Of a DNA stretch of 64,000 nucleotides, positions 51,072-60,234 are shown in pieces; position 1 is the first letter of the stretch, and every line of letters starts with the position of its first letter. The stretch comes from Janibacter limosus (GTDB lineage: Bacteria; Actinomycetota; Actinomycetes; Actinomycetales; Dermatophilaceae): NCBI RefSeq assembly GCF_004295485.1, contig NZ_CP036164.1:1984001-2048000 (forward strand). Reading direction: 5' to 3'. The position numbers and the translations under genes are program-made. The notes beneath the pieces were generated by a model. It was not told where the DNA came from and did no database searches. It saw only the letters and a list, made by a program, of their open reading frames with translations.

Positions 51072-52544
51072 GTGGCGACAACGGTGACGTCCCCCGACAC
51101 GGCCGTCTGGCGCGACGGCAAGAGGTACCTCTGGCTGATCGGCCTGGTCGTCCCGTCGCTCGCCTTCGTGGCCTTCGCCGGTCGGGCGCTGACAGGCTGG
51201 TCATGGTGGCTGTGGCTCGGCCCGATCATCATCCTGGGCGTCATCCCCGCCGTCGACCTGCTCGTCGGCCGCGACCGGACCAACCCGCCCGAGGAGGCCG
51301 TCAAAGCCCTCGAGGCCGACCCCTACTACCGCTGGATCGTCTACGCCTACGTCCCCATCCAGTACCTCGGGTTCGCCGCGGCGATGTACCTCGTCATCCG
51401 TGGCAACCCGGTGCCGGACGTGCTGGACGCGCTCGGGCTCGGCGGCTGGCTGGACCTGCTCCCCGGTCAGCTGGGGACCCCCTTCGAGCTGTCGGTGATC
51501 GAGCGGATCGGGGCCTCGATCTCCATCGGCTGCGTCGGCGGCATCGCGATCAACACCGCCCACGAGCTGGGCCACAAGCGGCCCAGGCACGAGCGATGGC
51601 TGTCAAAGGTGGCCCTCGCCCAGAGCGGGTACGGCCACTTCTACATCGAGCACAACCGCGGCCACCACGTGCGTGTCGCCACCCCGGAGGACCCGGCCAG
51701 CTCGCGGCTCGGCGAGAGCTTCTACGCCTTCTGGCCACGCACGGTCTTCGGCTCACTGCGCAGCGCCTGGCGGCTCGAGTCGAGCCGCCTGCGGCGTCGG
51801 GGCAAGCCGGTGCTCCACCCGGGCAACGACGTGCTCAACGCCTGGGCGATGACGCTCGTGCTGTGGGGCGCGATGATGCTCTGGCTCGGCATCGGTGTCC
51901 TGCCCTACCTGCTCCTGCAGGGTGTCGTCGGCCTGAGCCTGCTCGAGGTCGTCAACTACCTCGAGCACTACGGCATGCGTCGGGCCAAGGTCCACCACCG
52001 CGACGTGGAGCGCTACGAGCGCGTCCTGCAGAGCCACTCGTGGAACTCCAACAACATCGCGACCAATGTCTTCCTCTACCACCTGCAGCGGCACAGCGAC
52101 CACCATGCCAACCCCACCCGCAGGTACCAGGCGCTGCGCGACCACGAGTCCGCGCCCGTGCTGCCCACCGGGTACGCCGGGATGATCGTGCTGGCCCTGC
52201 TCCCGCCGCTGTGGCGTCGGGTCATGGACCCGAGGGTGGCGGCGCACTTCGACGGTGACCTCACCCGCGCCAACATCGACCCGCGCAAGCGCGATCGCAT
52301 CCTCGTCACGCACGCTGCCGGTGCCCGCGCGCTCGCCCCGGCACTGACGGCCCCAGCGGCGCAGGCTCCGGACGAGGTCGCGTCGGCGGCCTGCCCGGGG
52401 TGCGGCTACGAGTACCTCGTCGCCGCCGGGGACGAGCACGAAGGCTTCCCGGCAGGCACCCCCTGGTCGGAGATCCCGGTCGACTGGGCCTGCCCGGACT
52501 GCGGGGTGCGGGACAAGCTCGACTTCGTCGTGCGGTCGGCATGA
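51072..52544 (+). CDS. alkB: Alkane 1-monooxygenase fused to rubredoxin
   Basis: AlkB is a membrane di-iron enzyme that hydroxylates the terminal carbon of n-alkanes. The 490-residue protein has six likely transmembrane helices and the His clusters [44 protein letters not shown] and [16 protein letters not shown]. After an Ala/Pro linker (~415-440) a complete rubredoxin domain follows: CPGCGYEY...[18 protein letters not shown], with both CxxCG iron-binding pairs. The fusion brings the electron donor in cis, as in AlkB-Rub proteins of Dietzia and related actinobacteria. The GTG start is uncertain by a few codons. Confidence 0.95.
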   Translation: MATTVTSPDTAVWRDGKRYLWLIGLVVPSLAFVAFAGRALTGWSWWLWLGPIIILGVIPAVDLLVGRDRTNPPEEAVKALEADPYYRWIVYAYVPIQYLGFAAAMYLVIRGNPVPDVLDALGLGGWLDLLPGQLGTPFELSVIERIGASISIGCVGGIAINTAHELGHKRPRHERWLSKVALAQSGYGHFYIEHNRGHHVRVATPEDPASSRLGESFYAFWPRTVFGSLRSAWRLESSRLRRRGKPVLHPGNDVLNAWAMTLVLWGAMMLWLGIGVLPYLLLQGVVGLSLLEVVNYLEHYGMRRAKVHHRDVERYERVLQSHSWNSNNIATNVFLYHLQRHSDHHANPTRRYQALRDHESAPVLPTGYAGMIVLALLPPLWRRVMDPRVAAHFDGDLTRANIDPRKRDRILVTHAAGARALAPALTAPAAQAPDEVASAACPGCGYEYLVAAGDEHEGFPAGTPWSEIPVDWACPDCGVRDKLDFVVRSA

Positions 52545-53119
52545 CCGAGTCCGCGCTGCGTGAGCGGATCCTCGACGCCACCGCTGGTATCACGGTCGGT
52601 GGTGGCTGGGCGGCGGTGTCGATGGGCAAGGTCGCATCGGTCGTCGGCGTCAGCCGGCAGACGGTGCACACCGAGGTCGGGACCAAGGCCGAGCTCGCCG
52701 AGGCCCTCGTCATCCGAGAGGTCGAGCACTTCCTCGCGGAGGTGGTCGCCGGCTTCGACGAGGCGCCTGACGTGCCCACCGCGATCGAGCGCTCCATCAC
52801 CCGCGTCCTCGAGCGGGCCGCGGACAGCGCCCTGGTGCGCGGCGTCGTCGCAGCCGCTCACGGCGCCGACACCGAGCTGCTGCCGCTCCTGACGACGCGA
52901 CCCGAGCAGCTCCTCGAGCTGGCGACGGCAACGGTCCAGGGGCTGGTCGCCCCCTTCGCGCTGCCCCTGCCGCAGGCCCGGATCGACGCGACCATCGAGG
53001 TGATCGTGCGCGTCACCCTCTCCCAGGTCATGCACCCGACGGGCTCGCCGGCCGACGTCGCCGAGCACCTCGCGTGGATGGTGCGGACCGTGCTCGACAC
53101 GCTGCCTCGCAGTGGCTGA
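52541..53119 (+). CDS. TetR-family regulator, AlkX-like
   Basis: This is a 192-residue protein. The N-terminal HTH is at residues 5-50 (RERILDATAGITVGGGWAAVSMGKVASVVGVSRQTVHTEVGTKAELAEALV) and the C-terminal domain is all-alpha. It overlaps the alkB stop by 4 nt (ATGA). TetR genes directly downstream of alkB-rub in actinobacteria (AlkX/AlkU) repress the operon and respond to fatty-acid products, so that role is inferred here. Confidence 0.85.
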   Translation: MTESALRERILDATAGITVGGGWAAVSMGKVASVVGVSRQTVHTEVGTKAELAEALVIREVEHFLAEVVAGFDEAPDVPTAIERSITRVLERAADSALVRGVVAAAHGADTELLPLLTTRPEQLLELATATVQGLVAPFALPLPQARIDATIEVIVRVTLSQVMHPTGSPADVAEHLAWMVRTVLDTLPRSG

Positions 53120-53131
53120 GCCCGAGCATGA

Positions 53132-53172
53132 CGAAGGGGGTCCCACCCGGTGACCGGGTGGGACCCCCTTCG
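53132..53172. terminator. Bidirectional terminator, perfect 19-bp stem
   Basis: CGAAGGGGGTCCCACCCGG (53132-53150) pairs perfectly with 53154-53172 around a TGA loop. It lies between the convergent ends of the TetR gene and tsf. Its stem ends in CGAAGGG/CCCTTCG like other hairpins of the window. Confidence 0.88.
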
Positions 53173-53184
53173 AGGTGCTGCGCC

Positions 53185-54015
53185 TCAGGAACCGACGCGG
53201 AAGCGGGCGAACTGCGTGGCGTTCGCACCGGCCTCCTCGAGGACCTTGCCGACGGACTTCTTGGCGTCCTTGGCGAAGGGCTGGTCGAGCAGGACGTTGT
53301 CCTTGAAGAAGCCGTGCACGCGACCCTCGACGATCTTGGGCAGGGCAGCCTCGGGCTTGCCCTCCTCCTTGGCCGTCTCCTCGGCGATCCGACGCTCGTT
53401 GGCGACGACGTCGGCGTCGAGCTCGTCCCGGGTGAGGACGTTGGGGCTGAAGGCCGCGATGTGCATCGCGACGTCACGAGCCACCTGTGCGTCACCACCA
53501 TCGGTGCCCAGGAGGACACCGATCTGGGCCGGCAGGTCCGGGCTGGTCTTGTGCAGGTAGGCCGAGACCACGGGGGCCTCGACGCGGGCAACCCGCTTGA
53601 CCTCGATCTTCTCGCCGATGGTCGCGTTGGCGTCGTCCAGGAGCTCCTGGACGGTCGCCTCGCCGGCGGGGGCAGCCAGCAGGCTGTCCGCGTCGGTGGC
53701 CTTGGCCGCGACGGCCGCGGCGAGGACCTCGTCCGCGAGGGCGACGAACTTATTGCCCTTGGCGACGAAGTCGGTCTCGCAGAGGACCTCGACGAGCGTG
53801 CCCACGCCGTCAGCGGCCTGTGCGACGACCAGACCGTTGGAGGCCGTGCGGCCCTCGCGCTTGGTGATGCCCTTCAGGCCCTTGATGCGCAGGAGCTCCT
53901 GGGCCTTCGACTTGTCGCCGTCGGTCTCGTCGAGCGCCTTCTTCACGTCGAGCATGCCGGCGCCGGTGCGCTCGCGCAGCTCCTTGATGTCAGCGGCGGT
54001 GTAGTTCTTCGCCAT
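53185..54015 (-). CDS. tsf: Elongation factor Ts
   Basis: EF-Ts is the guanine nucleotide exchange factor of EF-Tu. The 276-residue protein has the N-terminal UBA-like domain ADIKELRERTGAGMLDVKKALDETDGD, then the core LVEVLCETDFVAKGNKFVALADEV with the TDFV motif that contacts EF-Tu, and VARDVAMHIAAFSP. It lies 52 nt downstream of rpsB, the usual rpsB-tsf operon. Confidence 0.96.
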   Translation of the reverse strand: MAKNYTAADIKELRERTGAGMLDVKKALDETDGDKSKAQELLRIKGLKGITKREGRTASNGLVVAQAADGVGTLVEVLCETDFVAKGNKFVALADEVLAAAVAAKATDADSLLAAPAGEATVQELLDDANATIGEKIEVKRVARVEAPVVSAYLHKTSPDLPAQIGVLLGTDGGDAQVARDVAMHIAAFSPNVLTRDELDADVVANERRIAEETAKEEGKPEAALPKIVEGRVHGFFKDNVLLDQPFAKDAKKSVGKVLEEAGANATQFARFRVGS

Positions 54016-54067
54016 GTGTGTCCCGTTCTCCTTCGTGAGGTGTGACGGTGGTCGGTTGAGGTGTCGC

Positions 54068-55027
54068 TCAGGCCTCGGGCGTGGCCTCGGCGGCAGGAGC
54101 CTCCGGGGTGGCCTCGGCGGCAGGAGCCTCGGTCTCGGCCGGAGCCTCGGCGATCGCGGTCTCGGTCGCACCCTCGGCCGCGGGGGCCTCGGTCGCGGCC
54201 GGAGCCTCGGTCGCAGCAGCCTCGGCCGCGGGGGCCTCGGTCGCGGCGGGGGTCTCGCCCTCGCCGGCCAGGAGCTCGCGCTCCCACTCGGCCATCGGCT
54301 CGGCCTCGGCGGACGCACCAGCGTTGGCGTTGCCGCCACCGCGGGACATCAGACCATCGGCGACAGCGTCAGCGACGACCCGGGTCAGCAGCGTGACGGA
54401 GCGGATCGCGTCGTCGTTGCCGGGGATCTTGTAGTCGACCTCGTCGGGGTCGCAGTTGGTGTCGAGGATCGCGATGACGGGCAGCCCCAGCTTGCGGGCC
54501 TCGTCCACCGCGAGGTGCTCCTTCTTGGTGTCGACGATCCACACGGCCGAGGGGACCTTGGCCATGTTGCGGATGCCACCGAGGGTCTTGTCCAGCTTGT
54601 CGCGCTCACGACGAAGGATGAGGAGCTCCTTCTTCGTGTAGCCCGAGCCGGCCACGGTGTCGAAGTCCAGCTCCTCGAGCTCCTTCAGACGCGTGAGGCG
54701 CTTGGAGATCGTCTGGAAGTTGGTGAGCATGCCACCGAGCCAACGGTGGTTGACGTAGGGCATCCCGACGCGCGTCGCCTGCTCGGCGATGGGCTCCTGG
54801 GCCTGCTTCTTGGTGCCGACGAACAGGATCGTGCCGCCGTGGGAGACCGTCTGCTTGACGAACTCGTAGGCGTCGTTGATGTAGGTCAGCGACTGGCGCA
54901 GGTCGATGATGTAGATGCCATTGCGCTCGGTCATGATGAAGCGCTTCATCTTGGGGTTCCAGCGTCGGGTCTGGTGCCCGAAGTGGACGCCGCTCTCAAG
55001 GAGCTGGCGCATGGTGACGACGGCCAT
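54068..55027 (-). CDS. rpsB: 30S ribosomal protein S2 with long Ala/Glu/Thr tail
   Basis: This is a 319-residue S2. Core motifs are [123 protein letters not shown]. The fold ends near residue 250, after which about 70 residues of imperfect repeats ([17 protein letters not shown]) form an acidic, probably disordered tail encoded by a repetitive GCCTCGG-rich stretch. Such tails are frequent in actinobacterial S2 but vary in length. Confidence 0.95.
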   Translation of the reverse strand: MAVVTMRQLLESGVHFGHQTRRWNPKMKRFIMTERNGIYIIDLRQSLTYINDAYEFVKQTVSHGGTILFVGTKKQAQEPIAEQATRVGMPYVNHRWLGGMLTNFQTISKRLTRLKELEELDFDTVAGSGYTKKELLILRRERDKLDKTLGGIRNMAKVPSAVWIVDTKKEHLAVDEARKLGLPVIAILDTNCDPDEVDYKIPGNDDAIRSVTLLTRVVADAVADGLMSRGGGNANAGASAEAEPMAEWERELLAGEGETPAATEAPAAEAAATEAPAATEAPAAEGATETAIAEAPAETEAPAAEATPEAPAAEATPEA

Positions 55028-55235
55028 GCCGAAGTCCTCTCGTCGAAGGGTTGTCAGTTGTGTCCTGGTGCCCCAGCCCACCCCGCCCGACCGAGGTCGG
55101 GACTGCCGTGGTGTGCCCCGGAATCGAAGAGATCTCGTCATCCGGTGAGGAGCACGCGAATTCATCCAGACAGACTGGATGTGTCCTCCATCCTACGGCC
55201 GGGTGGGACGAAGGGAGAAATCCCGTCCTCCCGCA
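55028..55235 (-). promoter_or_regulatory. rpsB upstream region with two hairpins
   Basis: About 200 bases precede rpsB with no gene. Two stems are visible: CATCCAG-ACAGA-CTGGATG (55163-55181) and CCCGAC-CGAG-GTCGGG (55086-55101). The second lies about 60-75 nt before the rpsB start and could belong to an S2-responsive leader. No promoter hexamers were confidently placed. Confidence 0.4.
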
Positions 55236-55274
55236 CGACGACGGCGGGGCCCCGCAGGGCACCCGCCGTCGTCG
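55236..55274 (-). terminator. Terminator hairpin after the liv operon
   Basis: CGACGACGGCGGG (55236-55248) pairs with CCCGCCGTCGTCG (55262-55274) around a 13-nt GC-rich loop, 16 nt downstream of the stop codon of the binding-protein gene. It isolates the transporter operon from the rpsB leader. Confidence 0.75.
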
Positions 55275-55290
55275 CTCGTCGCTCAGGCGC

Positions 55291-56622
55291 TCACTTGAGC
55301 ACCTCGACATCGGGCAGTCCGTCCTTCGGCGGCACGACCGCAGCGACGTCGGTCTCGTCCTTGGTGATCTCGGCATCACCGAGGTCGGTGACGAGCACGT
55401 CGGTGAGGGCGGTCGTCTTCAGCCCCTTGATCTTGGCCATCCGCATGCCGGAGATGCCCAGGTGGCTGTCGGCCGAGTAGCGGAAGGGCGCCAGGTTCGG
55501 ACCGGGCCAGTTCTTGGCGTCCTGCTCGATGACGTCGACGATGCGCTCACGAGTGAGGTCCTTGCCGGCCGCCTGGAGCGCGGAGGCGAAGAGGTAGGCC
55601 TGGGACATCCCGTAGACGCGGTAGTTCGTCAGCTCACCCTTGCCACCCTGCTCCTTCCAGACCTTCTCCCAGAGGTCGACCCACGGGCTCTCCTCACCCA
55701 CGCCGGGGATGTACTCGGTCGTCATGGCGCCGTCGAGGGCACCGCCGCCCTTGACCTTGCCCTTGGAGAAGGTGGAGAGCAGCTCCCCCGCGAGCTTCGG
55801 GTCCGAGCCGACATTGGTGTACATCCACGTCGGGTCGTAGCCGAGCTTCATGGACGCCAGCTGGCTCAGCGCGGTGTAGCTGGGTGTGTTGAAGCCGACC
55901 ACGAGGTCGGCACCCGAGGCCTTGAGCTTGGAGATCTGGGGACCGATGTCGGTGTTGCCGGAGGCGTACTCGACCCTCTCGACGATCTGGTCGTCGACGT
56001 ACCGACGTAGGCCCTTCTCCCCGTCCCCGCCCAGCTCGTCGCCCTGAAGGAAGAGGCCGACCTTGGCGTTGGGCTTGTTCTCCTTGATCCACTGGCCCAT
56101 GATCTTGCCCTCGATCTCGTAGTCCGGCTGCCAGCCGAAGGTCCACGGACGAGCCTCGGGGTCGTTGCCCCACAGCTGGGCGCCGGAGGAGACGAAGAGG
56201 TCGGGGACCTCTTCCTTGTTGAGGAAGTCGACGACGGCGGTGTGCGTCGGGGTACCGAGGCCACCGAGGATCGCGAAGACGTTGTCCTTGAGGACGAGTT
56301 CGTCGACGACCTTGGAGGTGTTGGTCGGGTTGTAGCCATCGTCCTTGACGGTCAGCTCGAGCTTGCGGCCATGGATGCCGCCCGCCTCGTTGACGTAGTC
56401 GAAGTAGGCCTTCATGCCGGTGTTGATCTCGGAGTAGCCGGGAGCAGCCACGCCCGTCAGGGGCTGATGGGTGCCGACGGAGATCGTCGTGTCGGTGACC
56501 CCGGTGGTGTCACCCTCGCTGTCCCCTCCCGAGCTCGCGTCTCGCCCTCCGGCTCCGCAGCCGGCCAGCACGACCGCAGCCGTGCTGGCGGCGAGTGCTG
56601 CCCGCAGGTGATTCCTGCTCAT
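55291..56622 (-). CDS. livK: Branched-chain-amino-acid-type substrate-binding lipoprotein
   Basis: This is a 443-residue periplasmic-binding-protein type 1 (Peripla_BP_6). The signal ends in the lipobox VVLAGCGAG, followed by a Gly/Ser/Asp spacer. Mature motifs are ISVGTHQPLTGVAAPGYSEINTGMKAYFDYVNEAGGIHGRKLELTVKDDGYNPTNT, FAILGGLGTPTHTAVVDFLN, and VPDLFVSSGAQLWGNDPEARPWTFGWQPDY. The ligand need not be a branched-chain amino acid; the same family binds amides, urea and aromatic acids. It is the last gene of the operon. Confidence 0.85.
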   Translation of the reverse strand: MSRNHLRAALAASTAAVVLAGCGAGGRDASSGGDSEGDTTGVTDTTISVGTHQPLTGVAAPGYSEINTGMKAYFDYVNEAGGIHGRKLELTVKDDGYNPTNTSKVVDELVLKDNVFAILGGLGTPTHTAVVDFLNKEEVPDLFVSSGAQLWGNDPEARPWTFGWQPDYEIEGKIMGQWIKENKPNAKVGLFLQGDELGGDGEKGLRRYVDDQIVERVEYASGNTDIGPQISKLKASGADLVVGFNTPSYTALSQLASMKLGYDPTWMYTNVGSDPKLAGELLSTFSKGKVKGGGALDGAMTTEYIPGVGEESPWVDLWEKVWKEQGGKGELTNYRVYGMSQAYLFASALQAAGKDLTRERIVDVIEQDAKNWPGPNLAPFRYSADSHLGISGMRMAKIKGLKTTALTDVLVTDLGDAEITKDETDVAAVVPPKDGLPDVEVLK

Positions 56623-57695
56623 GATTGTTCTCCTCTGGTGATGGTGGTGGTGGTGACGCTGGTGTCCGTTGAGGGGGTCCGCAGTCGGCGCAGGGCCGGT
56701 GCGATGGACCCGACGAGTCCCGATGGCGCCAGGAGCACGACGGCGATGGTCGTCAGGCCGAGCACGAGGGGTGCAAGCTCCGCGGACTGGAGGTCCGACA
56801 GGCCAAGGCTGGAGCCGGCATTGGTGACATAGGTGGGCAGAAGGGTGAGCAGCGCCGCGCCGATGAGTGCGCCGGTGAGCGTGCCCAGACCGCCGAGCAC
56901 GACCGCCATGAGCAGGGTGAGCGAGAGGATCAGAGTGAATCCGCTCGGTGCGGCGACCCGGGTCACCAAGGCCATGAGGCCACCGGCGAGACCGGCGCAC
57001 GCTGCGCTCACGACGAAGCAGACGATCCGGCTGCGCCCGAGATCGATCCCCGCGAGCTGCGCGGCGACCGGGTCATCGCGCACGGCCCGCCACTGCCGCC
57101 CCACCCGGGACTGCGACAGGTTGCGCAGCAGGAGGAAGGTGAGGACCAGGCAAGCGACGGAGACAGTCGCCAGCCATTGCGAGGTGCCGGTCTCTGTACC
57201 GGTGAAGAAGAAGAGTGCGTCGTCGATGGCCGTCGGCACGTCCGGGCTGCTGACCCGCAGACCGGGCTCGCCGCCGAGGGTGTCCCTGAAGTGGACCGCG
57301 AGGGCTGGCACCGCGACGGCCAGCGCCAGGGTGGCGCCTGCGACATACGGCCCCTGCAGGCGGGCCGCTGCGACAGCGACGACGGCACCGACGAGGGCGG
57401 TGACGACGGCCGCGGCCACGAGGAGCACGAGCATCGGCGACTCCTTGCCGTCCTGCAGCATCTTGGCCACGGTGTAGGCGCCGATCGCCATGAAGGCGCC
57501 GTGCCCCAGGGACAGCTGACCGTTGAGCCCGATGAGAACGCTCAGCCCACCTGCAGCGATCGCGAGGTAGGCGACGGATGACACCTGGCTCTGCCGGTAG
57601 TCGGAGAGCATGTCGATCAGGAAGACCGAGACGACGAGCAGCGCGATCGCTGCCAGACCGCGACGCAGCAGGGGGGAACTGACGATCCGGCGCAT
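56619..57695 (-). CDS. livM: LivM-like ABC permease
   Basis: This 358-residue permease has about nine hydrophobic helices. Family blocks are YLAIAAGGLSVLIGLNGQLSLGHGAFMAIGAYTVA, QGPYVAGATLALAVAVPALAVHFRDTLGGEPGL, QSRVGRQWRAVRDDPVAAQLAGIDLGRSR (cytoplasmic coupling loop) and TLLMAVVLGGLGTLTGALIGAALLTLLP. It overlaps livK by 4 nt (ATGA) and livH by 1 nt. Confidence 0.88.
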   Translation of the reverse strand: MRRIVSSPLLRRGLAAIALLVVSVFLIDMLSDYRQSQVSSVAYLAIAAGGLSVLIGLNGQLSLGHGAFMAIGAYTVAKMLQDGKESPMLVLLVAAAVVTALVGAVVAVAAARLQGPYVAGATLALAVAVPALAVHFRDTLGGEPGLRVSSPDVPTAIDDALFFFTGTETGTSQWLATVSVACLVLTFLLLRNLSQSRVGRQWRAVRDDPVAAQLAGIDLGRSRIVCFVVSAACAGLAGGLMALVTRVAAPSGFTLILSLTLLMAVVLGGLGTLTGALIGAALLTLLPTYVTNAGSSLGLSDLQSAELAPLVLGLTTIAVVLLAPSGLVGSIAPALRRLRTPSTDTSVTTTTITRGEQS

Positions 57696-58570
57696 CAGAC
57701 CGTCCTTTCCTTCGTGGTGGAGAACAGGCCGCCCGGCCGCACGAGGAGGACGACGACGAGGACGATCAGTGCGGCGAGCGGGACGAGTCCGGAGCCGAGG
57801 TAGCCGCTCACGAGGGCGAGCACGATGCCCATGACCAGCCCGCCGACGACCGCGCCCGCCGCGCTGTCGAGGCCGCCGAGCACTGCGGCGACGAAGCCGT
57901 AGACGACCACGCCGTCCATGTAGGCCGGGTGGACCAGGCCGCCTCCGGCGATGAGCAGACCCGAGAGGGAGCCGACGAGGGCGGCGAGCGCCCAGCCGAG
58001 CGTCAGGGCACGGTTGACCTTCACCCCGAGGACGCTGGCCACCTCTCGGTTGAAGGCTGTCGCGCGCATCGTCAGACCCAGGTCGGTCTTCATGAAGAGC
58101 AGCCGCAGCGCGGCCATGACGGCGACGACGACGAGAATCGTGAAGATGCTGAAGGGAGTGAGGGCCAGTGTCTCCCCGCCGACCTTGACGCCGGTGAGGT
58201 CGAAGGCCGCGGGGAAGGAGCGAAAGCTGCTGCCGAAGACAATCGCGGCCAGCGCGTGGAGCACGATGAAGAGGCCGAGCGTGAGGATCACCGGGTTGAT
58301 GTGGTTGTCGTGGTCGACGTACCGGACCACGAGGCGCTCGACGAGGGCCCCGAGGACGAGGCCGGCCATGAGCGCGACGATGAACCCGATCCAGTAGCTC
58401 GCGCCCGACTCGATGACCTTGAGGGCGATGAAGGTCGTGATCATCGCCATCGGGGCCTGCGCGAAGTTGACGATCCGGGTCGACTGCCAGATGAGCACGA
58501 GGGCCAGGGCGAAGGCGGCGTAGATCATGCCGACCGAGAAGCCCCCCAAGAGGGTGTTGATGAGTTGCAC
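57695..58570 (-). CDS. livH: LivH-like ABC permease
   Basis: This 291-residue permease has about eight hydrophobic helices. Conserved parts are LLGGFSVGMIYAAFALALVLIWQSTRIVNFAQAPMAMITTF, LTMRATAFNREVASVLGVKVNRALTLGWALAALVGSLSGLL and FVAAVLGGLDSAAGAVVGGLVMGI. It pairs with LivM to form the translocation channel. Confidence 0.88.
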   Translation of the reverse strand: MQLINTLLGGFSVGMIYAAFALALVLIWQSTRIVNFAQAPMAMITTFIALKVIESGASYWIGFIVALMAGLVLGALVERLVVRYVDHDNHINPVILTLGLFIVLHALAAIVFGSSFRSFPAAFDLTGVKVGGETLALTPFSIFTILVVVAVMAALRLLFMKTDLGLTMRATAFNREVASVLGVKVNRALTLGWALAALVGSLSGLLIAGGGLVHPAYMDGVVVYGFVAAVLGGLDSAAGAVVGGLVMGIVLALVSGYLGSGLVPLAALIVLVVVLLVRPGGLFSTTKERTV

Positions 58571-58582
58571 GGGGTCTCCTTG

Positions 58583-59287
58583 TCAGTAGCCCAGGTAGGC
58601 GTGACGCAGGTTCTCGTCGGCGCTGAGGACCTCTGCGTCATCGCAGGCGATGACCTTGCCGAGACCGAGCACGATCCCGACGTCGGCGATGGACAGGGCG
58701 CTGCGGGCGTTCTGCTCGACGAGCAGGACCGAGAGGCCGTGCTCCTCCACCAGCTGCCGGATGACCCCGAAGATCTGGGCGCTGATCCGAGGCGCCAGAC
58801 CGAGGCTGGGCTCGTCGAGCAGCAGCATCCGTGGCGTGGCGAGCAGCGCTCGGGCGATGACGAGCATCTGTCGCTCACCCCCGGAGAGGGTGTGGGCCAG
58901 CGCATGCGAGCGGTCACCGAGGATCGGGAAGAGGTCCACGACGTCCGAGACCGACAGCGGCTCCCGGTGCCTGGACCGGCCGAGGAGCCCCAGACGCAGG
59001 TTCTCGTCGACCGTCAGCTCAGTAATCACCCCACGCCCTTCCGGGACGTGGGCGAGCCCGGCCCGGGTCATCCGGTCGGCCGACATCCGGGTGATGTCCT
59101 GGCCGTCGAAGGTCACCCTGCCCGACTCCGGGCGGTGCAGCCCCGAGATGGTCCGCAGCAGCGTCGTCTTGCCGGCGCCGTTGGCGCCGAGGACGGAGGT
59201 GACCCGCCCCTCCCCCGCGACCAGGTCCACGTCCTGCAGTGCGGTGACCGGCCCGTACCTGCTCGTCACACCCTTGAGCTCAAGCAC
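58583..59287 (-). CDS. livF: LivF-like ABC ATPase
   Basis: This 234-residue ATPase has Walker A VLGANGAGKTTLLRTISGL, signature LSGGERQMLVIARALLATPRMLLLDEPSLGLAP and VLLVEQNARSALSIAD (H-loop Gln as in LivF). The GTG at 59287 gives the standard N-terminus (VLELKGVTSRYG) and has GGAG upstream. It overlaps the end of livG by 8 nt. Confidence 0.88.
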   Translation of the reverse strand: MLELKGVTSRYGPVTALQDVDLVAGEGRVTSVLGANGAGKTTLLRTISGLHRPESGRVTFDGQDITRMSADRMTRAGLAHVPEGRGVITELTVDENLRLGLLGRSRHREPLSVSDVVDLFPILGDRSHALAHTLSGGERQMLVIARALLATPRMLLLDEPSLGLAPRISAQIFGVIRQLVEEHGLSVLLVEQNARSALSIADVGIVLGLGKVIACDDAEVLSADENLRHAYLGY

Positions 59288-60128
59288 GTCCTGCTCCCTT
59301 GGTCGTCCCGCTCGCCTGCGCGTCACCGGGGGTGCGGGTGGGTGCGTCCTCGACCTCCGCGCCGAGGTATGCCTCCAGGACCACCGGGTTCGCCTTGATC
59401 TCCTCCGGCGTGCCACCAGCGATGACCCGACCGAAGTCGAGGACGGTCAGGCGGCCGCAGACGCGCATCACGAGATCCATGTGGTGCTCGACGAGGAGGA
59501 CCGACACCTCACGAGAGAGGTCGAGGATGATGTCGCCGAGCTCGGTCATCTCCGTCTCGGAGAGGCCGGATGCGGGCTCGTCGAGCAGGAGTATCCGGGG
59601 CTCGGCGACGAGGGCCCGTGCGAGCGCAACCCGCTTGCGAAGGGGGTAGGGCAGGCTGCCGACGACGCGACCACCGAGGTCGGCGATCTCCAGCCGGTCG
59701 AGGACCTCGACGGCGCGCTCCTTGAGCGCCGCCTCGTCGCGTGTCGCCCGCGGGGCCGACAGGAGGGAGGAGAAGAAGCCTGTGCGGGCGTGCCGGTCGG
59801 CGCCGATGAGCACGTTGTCCTCGACGCTCAGCCGGTCGAAGAGGCCCAGGCCCTGCAGCGACCTCGCCACGCCGTGGTCGACGAGGTCGTGGGGCTTCCA
59901 GCCGGTGACGTCCTTGCCGGCGAAGTGGATCCGCCCCTCGGTGGGCGGGACAAACCCGCACGCGACGTTGAAGAGGGTCGTCTTGCCTGCACCGTTGGGG
60001 CCGATGACACCATGGACTTCTCCCGGACGGACGTCCAGGTGGACGCCGTCCAGGGCCACGACACCCCCAAAGCGGACGACGATGTCGTCCAACGTGAGCA
60101 GGGCCTGCTGATCGGTGGGGACCGTCAC
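59280..60128 (-). CDS. livG: LivG-like ABC ATPase
   Basis: This 282-residue ATPase has Walker A VIGPNGAGKTTLFNVACGFVPPTEG, ARSLQGLGLFDRLSVEDNVLIG (Q-loop region) and the signature [31 protein letters not shown]. The canonical LSGGQ is replaced by LPYPLRKR, as occurs in LivG-like subunits of some actinobacterial amide or urea-type transporters. VLLVEHHMDLVM is the H-loop. It is the first gene of the operon, starting at GTG 60128. Confidence 0.86.
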   Translation of the reverse strand: MTVPTDQQALLTLDDIVVRFGGVVALDGVHLDVRPGEVHGVIGPNGAGKTTLFNVACGFVPPTEGRIHFAGKDVTGWKPHDLVDHGVARSLQGLGLFDRLSVEDNVLIGADRHARTGFFSSLLSAPRATRDEAALKERAVEVLDRLEIADLGGRVVGSLPYPLRKRVALARALVAEPRILLLDEPASGLSETEMTELGDIILDLSREVSVLLVEHHMDLVMRVCGRLTVLDFGRVIAGGTPEEIKANPVVLEAYLGAEVEDAPTRTPGDAQASGTTKGAGRA

Positions 60129-60214
60129 GCGGCATCCTTCCTCGAAGGGCCCGCACCACGGTGTGCGGGTGTGACGAGACTGACGGAGGATGCGTGACCC
60201 ACACCATGGCGGCG

Positions 60215-60234
60215 TGCACAAAAGAGTTTGTGCA
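60215..60234. promoter_or_regulatory. Perfect 8-bp inverted repeat between livG and the PucR-type gene
   Basis: TGCACAAA-AGAG-TTTGTGCA is a 20-bp operator-like palindrome, AT-rich relative to its surroundings. It lies 87 bp upstream of livG and 104 bp upstream of the divergent regulator gene. It is the best candidate binding site for the PucR-family protein in the 209-base intergenic region 60129-60337. Confidence 0.65.

Noticed and set aside
55291..60128. Urea transporter (UrtABCDE)
   Set aside because: The operon has five genes of the right families, but no urease or amidase genes are near and motifs do not distinguish it from generic LivKHMGF.
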